NCBI GenBank assembly: GCA_022361535.1
Contig: JAKSAU010000031.1
Span: 1-12,894 of the forward strand
DNA from: Desulfobacterales bacterium
GTDB lineage: Bacteria; Desulfobacterota; Desulfobacteria; Desulfobacterales; Desulfobacteraceae
DNA: 12,894 nucleotides
Reading direction: 5' to 3'
Shown here in pieces: positions 8,188-12,894 of the stretch. The notes beneath the pieces are model-generated. The model was given only the letters and a program-made list of their open reading frames with translations. It did no database searches and had not been told where the DNA came from. Position numbers and translations under genes: made by a program. Position 1 is the first letter of the stretch. Each line of letters starts with the position of its first letter.

Positions 8188-9059
8188 TGAAAAAGAAAAA
8201 GAAAAATACCGGCCTGGGCCGGGGAATCTCTGCGCTCATTCCTGATTTGGATCTGGACAAACCTGAAACTTCCTCGGATTTTTTCTTTTGTGATGTCGGG
8301 GAATTAAGTCCCAACCGCTACCAACCCAGGACCCGGTTCAGTGAAGAAGAACTGGAGCGCCTAAAGACCTCTATTGCCCAGCAGGGGGTCCTTCAGCCCC
8401 TGTTAGCCAGAAAAATGGATGGGGCCTACGAACTCATTGCAGGGGAGCGACGACTGAGAGCCGCCAAAGCTGCAGGATTAAACGAGGTTCCGGTCATTAT
8501 CCTGGATTTAACCGATGAACAGGTTCTTGAAGTCTCTATTATCGAGAATATCCAAAGAGAGAACCTTAACGTATTGGAAGAAGCCGAAGCCTATTACCGG
8601 CTTATTGACGAATTCGGTTATACCCAGGAAAAAGTGGCCAAAAAGATCGGTAAAAACCGGTCCACCATAGCTAACCTGCTTCGCCTTCGCAGCCTTCCCC
8701 AAGAGATAAAAGAAAGCCTGATCGCTGAGAAAATCAGTATGGGCCATGCAAGAGCACTTCTGGGTGGAGGTTCTCTTGAAAATCAGCTTTATTTGTTCAA
8801 ACAGGTAGTTGAAAAGGGGCTTTCGGTCCGCGAGACTGAACGTCTTGTAAACCGGGCCAAGCAGCAGCCTAAAAAATTGGCTCAAAAAATTTCAGCAGAT
8901 GAACGCCAGTTTCTTGAGCAGACCTCATCAGAAATCTCCAATCGGATTAATTCGCAAGTCCGTATTAAAAAGAACGGGGACAAAGGAAAAATCGAAATTA
9001 AATTTAAGTCCGGTTCTGAATTCAACCGGCTTGTGGAGTTATTGAGCCGTATTTCATGA
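8184..9059 (+). CDS. parB: Chromosome-partitioning protein ParB/Spo0J
   Basis: The 291-residue product is a standard-length ParB, a CTP-dependent DNA clamp that loads at parS and spreads. Near the N terminus, [10 protein letters not shown] (~10-19) is the ParA-interacting motif that stimulates ATP hydrolysis. The CTP-binding region holds GERRLRA (87-93) and ENIQRENLN (121-129). A helix-turn-helix that reads parS lies at ~147-168 (starting [14 protein letters not shown]). The C-terminal ~60 residues are lysine-rich and should form the dimerisation domain. ATG 8184 overlaps the parA stop. A second ATG directly follows at 8187, so the protein may start MKKKKKN instead of MMKKKKKN. The TGA at 9057-9059 overlaps the ispH start, implying translational coupling. 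I found no parS-like 16-mer (TGTTTCACGTGAAACA type) in the window by eye. Confidence 0.95.
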   Translation: MMKKKKKNTGLGRGISALIPDLDLDKPETSSDFFFCDVGELSPNRYQPRTRFSEEELERLKTSIAQQGVLQPLLARKMDGAYELIAGERRLRAAKAAGLNEVPVIILDLTDEQVLEVSIIENIQRENLNVLEEAEAYYRLIDEFGYTQEKVAKKIGKNRSTIANLLRLRSLPQEIKESLIAEKISMGHARALLGGGSLENQLYLFKQVVEKGLSVRETERLVNRAKQQPKKLAQKISADERQFLEQTSSEISNRINSQVRIKKNGDKGKIEIKFKSGSEFNRLVELLSRIS

Positions 9060-10768
9060 AAATCTCCGTTGCTAAAACAGCTGGATTCTGCATGGGAGTC
9101 CGGCGAGCGGTCGACATGGTTTTGGATGCCTCCAACTTGTCTGATGATCCTATCTTTACCTATGGTCCCCTGATTCATAATCCCCAGGTGCTGGAAATGC
9201 TGGAAAGCAAAAGAATTTTCCGGCTGGACTCCATTCCCGAAAAAGGTGAAGGGATTGTCCTTATCCGTGCCCATGGAGTACCGCCCGAAGATGAACAGGC
9301 ATTGTCCGATGCCGGGTTCACCGTGATCAATGCCACCTGTCCCAGGGTGGTCCGGGTTCAGGTCATCATCAACAAATATGCAAAAAAAGGCTATGCTACC
9401 ATTATCATTGGCGATAAAAAGCACCCTGAAGTGGTCGGGTTGCTTGGATATGCCCGGGGAAAAGGGCATACAATTACATCCATGGAACAGCTTGAAGCGC
9501 TTCCTATTTTTGAAAATGCCGTGGTTGTGGCTCAAACCACACAGAATACAAAATTCTACGAAGACATTAAGTCCTGGTGCCAAAAACATGCCCCGCAATA
9601 CGAACTCTTTGATACCATTTGCGGATCGACTGAGAAACGTCAAAACGAGGTACGTGATCTGGCCGAATCCCATGATGCGGTTATCGTTGTGGGTGGCAAG
9701 GAAAGCGGAAATACAAGACGATTGGCCCAGGTTGCTATGGAAGCCGATACACCGGCCACACATATTGAAGAAGCCTCGGAGATTGATTACGAAGCTTTAT
9801 CATCGGCTGACTCCATCGCCATCACGGCCGGGGCATCCACTCCGAACTGGATTATAAATGATACCTGTCTAAAGGTAGATCAAGAATTCCGGCAAAAGCG
9901 ACCGCTCGTAGGAAAGCTGATTGGCGGTTTGGATGTCTTGATGAAAACCAATCTTTTACTGGCCGCAGGTGCAGCTTGCCTGACCTGGGGAGCATCTATG
10001 ATCCGGGACGGTAACGGCACTGCTATAAATGCTCTCATCGCCATGCTTTATGTCTTATCCATGCAGATCATGAACAACATGATGACCATAAAGTCTGATA
10101 CCTATAACAAACCTGACCGGGCAGGGTTTTATCGTCGGCATAAACCCTATCTCAAAGTTTTGGCTTTTACATCGGGGCTTGCCGGGCTTTATCTGGCCTG
10201 GACTCAGGGTGTGATCTATTTTATTGTGCTTTTGGCCATGAGTCTTCTGGGCTTATCCTATAACTTGAATATTATCCCGTCTTTTCTGGGTGCTCATCGC
10301 ATCCATCGCATCAAAGATGTTCCCGGGTCAAAAACCATTCTTATTGCGGTGGCCTGGGGGGTGGTGACAAGCCTTTTGCCGGCTTTGTCCGATTCCGGGC
10401 CCTGGGGGCTTACTTTCATATCTTTTCTTTTTTCCACCTGCCTTGTCTTTTCACGCACAGCTTTTTTAGACATACTGGCAGTACAAGGCGATAGGATCGC
10501 CGGAAAAGAAACCCTTCCCATTCTGCTGGGTGAAAAAAAGAGTCTGAAATTAATTCGCTATACACTTATAATAACTGCGGTTTTACCGTTGTGCGGTTTT
10601 TTACCATTTTTTGGTGGAAGCATGGTGTTCAGCCTTGCTTTCGTGCCGCTTTTCATGCTTTTATTGATTAAACTATACAAAGAAGACAGTTTTGGTTCAG
10701 GAAGTCCATATGAGTTGTTGTTCGAGTCTTCTTTTTTACTAGCAGGAGTTGCAGCGGCTGTGAGTTAA
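9056..10768 (+). CDS. ispH: IspH (HMBPP reductase) fused to a UbiA-like prenyltransferase domain
   Basis: The 570-residue product is nearly twice the usual IspH length (about 280-320). Residues 1-~280 form a complete IspH, the [4Fe-4S] enzyme that reduces HMBPP to IPP and DMAPP at the end of the MEP pathway. The cluster cysteines are C12 (GFCMGVRRA), C95 (NATCP) and C189 (TICGST). Substrate residues include H41, H73 (RAHG), H123 and E125 (KKHPE), T161 (AQTTQ), and the GGKESGNTRRL and TAGASTP loops. Residues ~287-570 contain about seven or eight hydrophobic segments and UbiA-family landmarks: NNMMTIKSDTYNKPDR (340-355), IKDVPGSKT (419-427) and D472-x6-D479 (DILAVQGDR) then AGKETLPILLG. UbiA proteins transfer a prenyl chain to an aromatic or other acceptor using Mg2+ held by two Asp motifs. 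Motif 1 here lacks its first Asp (T345) but keeps D348. The frame is continuous with no start between the domains. It starts by ATGA overlap with parB. The prenyl acceptor is unknown. Confidence 0.9.
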   Translation: MKISVAKTAGFCMGVRRAVDMVLDASNLSDDPIFTYGPLIHNPQVLEMLESKRIFRLDSIPEKGEGIVLIRAHGVPPEDEQALSDAGFTVINATCPRVVRVQVIINKYAKKGYATIIIGDKKHPEVVGLLGYARGKGHTITSMEQLEALPIFENAVVVAQTTQNTKFYEDIKSWCQKHAPQYELFDTICGSTEKRQNEVRDLAESHDAVIVVGGKESGNTRRLAQVAMEADTPATHIEEASEIDYEALSSADSIAITAGASTPNWIINDTCLKVDQEFRQKRPLVGKLIGGLDVLMKTNLLLAAGAACLTWGASMIRDGNGTAINALIAMLYVLSMQIMNNMMTIKSDTYNKPDRAGFYRRHKPYLKVLAFTSGLAGLYLAWTQGVIYFIVLLAMSLLGLSYNLNIIPSFLGAHRIHRIKDVPGSKTILIAVAWGVVTSLLPALSDSGPWGLTFISFLFSTCLVFSRTAFLDILAVQGDRIAGKETLPILLGEKKSLKLIRYTLIITAVLPLCGFLPFFGGSMVFSLAFVPLFMLLLIKLYKEDSFGSGSPYELLFESSFLLAGVAAAVS

Positions 10769-10789
10769 CACCAATCCTTTGGAGGTGCC

Positions 10790-12894
10790 ATGACAGACGG
10801 GCCCAAAAAAAAGAACAATATTCCTTTGATCGGGATGCTGGCCGTAAAGAATCAGTTGGTGACCAAGGCTGAGCTTGAAGCCGGGCTTACAAGCTGTGCC
10901 GGTAGTGAGAATCCTGAAAAAGATTTGAGCGAATATTTTCTTTCCCAAGAGTTAATCTCCAAAAAAAATATCCAGAGGCTGATTGTGGCTGCAAAGGCAA
11001 TCTCCATGCGTCAAAAGGAGTACCGGTTTGGTGCCATGGCTCTTGCCAAAGGGTTTATAAATAAAAGCGTCCTGGACCTGGCCTTAGAGGAACAGGAAGA
11101 AGATATAAAAAAAGGCAAAAAACCCCGGTTGATAGGGGATATGATGGTTGAAGCCGGATTGCTTTCTCAAAAGCAACGCGATTATATTCTAAAACTTCAG
11201 AACCGTACGCCAAGACCTATAGTAAAAGCCACTGATATAGAAGAAGAGGCCGCAAACGGCCAGCCACAGACCGAAACCGCTCAAGCAGGCGTTGCTGACG
11301 CACAAGATGATGCCAAGGACGATAAAGCTCCTGAAAAGAAAGTTGAGGAGCCGCCTGAACTTTCACCACCTGAGGTCATTGTCGGAGGAATTCAGCTGCA
11401 GCTTGCAGGTGACTTGATGGCTGCCTTTTTGTCCAAAACAGATGATTTTGACGAAGATGTACTGGTCGCTGATATTAAAGATGAACTGTTTGACAGAGGG
11501 ATTGTTTCGGGAGTGATGTCCGATGACATGATAGAAGGGTTCATCAATTCAAGCGGGTTCAAAACACAGGCCTTCCGCGTGGCCAAAGGTATTCGCCCAA
11601 TACAGGGACAGGATGCAAAGATCGAATTCTTTTTCAACACCGATTACCTGAAAGCCGGCGGCATGGACGAAAACGGTAATATTGATTTTAAACAGCGCGG
11701 TGAAATTCCATTAGTGGAAAAAGGAACCGTACTGGCCGAAAAAATTCCCCGTGTTGAAGCCCGGTGGGGGCAAAACATATATGGCGATGAGGTAACTACT
11801 GAAGACGGTGAAGACAAGGCCCTGCGGTTTGGAAAGGGGGCTGTGCTTTCCGAGGACGGTTTAAAGATACTTGCCGGTGTGCGAGGGTATCCAAAATACT
11901 CTTTGGGCGGGGTGATTTTTGTCCACGACGAATATACCACAGGTGGTGATGTGGACTTTGAAACAGGCCACATTGAATTTGACGGCAATGTAAATGTTAA
12001 AGGCTGTATCAAATCCGGTTTTAAAGTCAAAGGCAATGATATCACCACCATTGAATTAGATGGCGGGATTGTGGAGGCTGACGGAGATCTGAAAGTAAGC
12101 GGCGGTATAAATGAAGGACAGATTTATGCCCGTGGAAATGTCTATGCCAAGTTTATCCACAATTCAGATATCATCTGCATGGGCGATGTTTATGTTGAGA
12201 AGGAAATCGTTGATTCAACAATTGAATCCTCAGGCTCCTGCTCCATTGTAAACGGCAAACTGATATCCTCGAAGGTGTCAGCTAAAATGGGTTTGATGGC
12301 ACGAAATATTGGCACTGATATGGCTTCCCCATCCACGATCAAGGTCGGGTATGATGCTTTTACTGAACGGGAGTTGAAGAAGAACAAAGCCAGGGTGAGT
12401 AAGATCAAGGAAAAAATTGTTGGCCTTGAAGAGAAAAAAGCAGCCACAAAACAACAAAACAATGATCTACAAAAAGAAATTACCGAACTTGCCCATGTCC
12501 AGGACCGTTCCCAGCTTGAGCAGCGAGAAGTAGAAGAGCAGTTTAAAGACGCATCCAGTGAGGATATGCGTGACGCTCTGACAAAACGCCTGGATGAACT
12601 CAAGCAAAGTGCACAGACCGCAGAAGAAAATCTTGACCACTGTTTTGAAAGGAGTGAAGCCCTTGAAACGCAGATTGAAAGTCTGGACAGGGATATCAGC
12701 AAGCTCAAGAGTACTCAGGCCGACATGATCGAGGAGCGGGGGAATTTAAGCAAATGGTCCAAAGAAAATCCCGGAAAAGCCCAAGTAGTTGTGGAAGGTG
12801 CCATCTTGGCCGGTAACACTATTATCGGAAAACATAGTGATTATACGGTGGATAAAATGATCCGCCACGCCAGGATATCTGAGATTCTTTTCAG
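10790..12894 (+). CDS. FapA-type (DUF342) protein with N-terminal helical repeats (partial, 3' end outside window)
   Basis: The frame is open from ATG 10790 to the window end (701 full codons). GGAGG at 10781-10785 is a strong ribosome binding site. Residues ~10-145 are helical with repeated units, notably FGAMALAKGFINKSVLDLAL and, about 40 residues later, IGDMMVEAGLLSQKQRDYIL. These resemble the N-terminal repeats of GspE/MshE-type ATPases. An acidic, Pro/Ala-rich linker spans ~146-194. Residues ~195-520 match the FapA/DUF342 architecture: an N-terminal lobe (FNTDYLKAGGMDENGNIDF) and then a Gly-rich right-handed beta-helix with short repeats (VKGCIKSG, LKVSGGINEGQIYARGNVYAKFI). Residues ~525-645 are a charged coiled coil, followed by a return to beta-helix (VVVEGAILAGNTIIGKHS). 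FapA proteins have been linked to polar flagellar assembly, but many DUF342 members have no known role. It starts 21 bases after the ispH-ubiA stop, so co-transcription is likely. Confidence 0.85.
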   Translation, partial: MTDGPKKKNNIPLIGMLAVKNQLVTKAELEAGLTSCAGSENPEKDLSEYFLSQELISKKNIQRLIVAAKAISMRQKEYRFGAMALAKGFINKSVLDLALEEQEEDIKKGKKPRLIGDMMVEAGLLSQKQRDYILKLQNRTPRPIVKATDIEEEAANGQPQTETAQAGVADAQDDAKDDKAPEKKVEEPPELSPPEVIVGGIQLQLAGDLMAAFLSKTDDFDEDVLVADIKDELFDRGIVSGVMSDDMIEGFINSSGFKTQAFRVAKGIRPIQGQDAKIEFFFNTDYLKAGGMDENGNIDFKQRGEIPLVEKGTVLAEKIPRVEARWGQNIYGDEVTTEDGEDKALRFGKGAVLSEDGLKILAGVRGYPKYSLGGVIFVHDEYTTGGDVDFETGHIEFDGNVNVKGCIKSGFKVKGNDITTIELDGGIVEADGDLKVSGGINEGQIYARGNVYAKFIHNSDIICMGDVYVEKEIVDSTIESSGSCSIVNGKLISSKVSAKMGLMARNIGTDMASPSTIKVGYDAFTERELKKNKARVSKIKEKIVGLEEKKAATKQQNNDLQKEITELAHVQDRSQLEQREVEEQFKDASSEDMRDALTKRLDELKQSAQTAEENLDHCFERSEALETQIESLDRDISKLKSTQADMIEERGNLSKWSKENPGKAQVVVEGAILAGNTIIGKHSDYTVDKMIRHARISEILF

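Noticed and set aside
8882..9763. Minus-strand 293-residue open frame opposite parB/ispH
   Set aside because: It is antisense to strongly identified parB and IspH coding sequence and has no domain signature; a shadow frame.
12190..12708. Minus-strand Ser/Cys/Arg-rich frame of 172 residues
   Set aside because: It is the antisense of the FapA beta-helix and coiled coil; composition reflects the opposite strand of Glu/Lys-rich codons.

Overview
The window looks like chromosomal DNA of moderate GC from an anaerobic, probably sulfate-reducing member of the Desulfobacterota (Desulfobacterales-like). The best clues are a soluble HdrD/DsrK-type iron-sulfur protein that appears to contain selenocysteine, a full-length HrpA helicase, and a parA-parB-ispH-fapA run. 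The taxonomic call is an inference; there is no rRNA or other marker here to fix it.

Left part (1-5674, minus strand): positions 1-1182 hold the N-terminal 394 residues of a sensor protein (signal peptide, periplasmic amino-acid-type solute-binding domain, one membrane span, PAS domain), cut by the window edge. A roughly 480-base gap follows, with a candidate promoter and a small inverted repeat but no convincing gene. Next comes hrpA, a 1336-residue DEAH-box RNA helicase. A 205-base divergent intergenic region separates hrpA from the plus-strand genes.

Middle (5880-7265, plus strand): one gene reads through an in-frame UGA at 6609-6611 to give a 439-residue HdrD/DsrK-like iron-sulfur protein. 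The UGA sits in an N-T-E-(UGA)-G-H context where relatives carry Cys. Fifteen bases after it starts a perfect 8-bp hairpin with a GGU loop, the layout of a bacterial SECIS element. The gene is therefore best read as a selenoprotein, not as two ORFs or a pseudogene. A strong 16-bp rho-independent terminator closes the unit.

Right part (7429-12894, plus strand): parA, parB and an ispH gene are joined by two successive ATGA start/stop overlaps, then after 21 bases by a FapA/DUF342 gene that runs off the window. The ispH product is unusual. Its first ~280 residues are a complete IspH (the last step of the MEP isoprenoid pathway), and residues ~287-570 are a polytopic UbiA-like prenyltransferase domain whose first Asp-rich motif is degenerate. 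The tight packing suggests one operon joining chromosome segregation (ParAB), isoprenoid or quinone synthesis (IspH-UbiA) and a flagellar/polarity-type protein (FapA).

Most worth following up are the selenocysteine gene with its SECIS hairpin, the IspH-UbiA fusion, and the N-terminal helical repeats on FapA.
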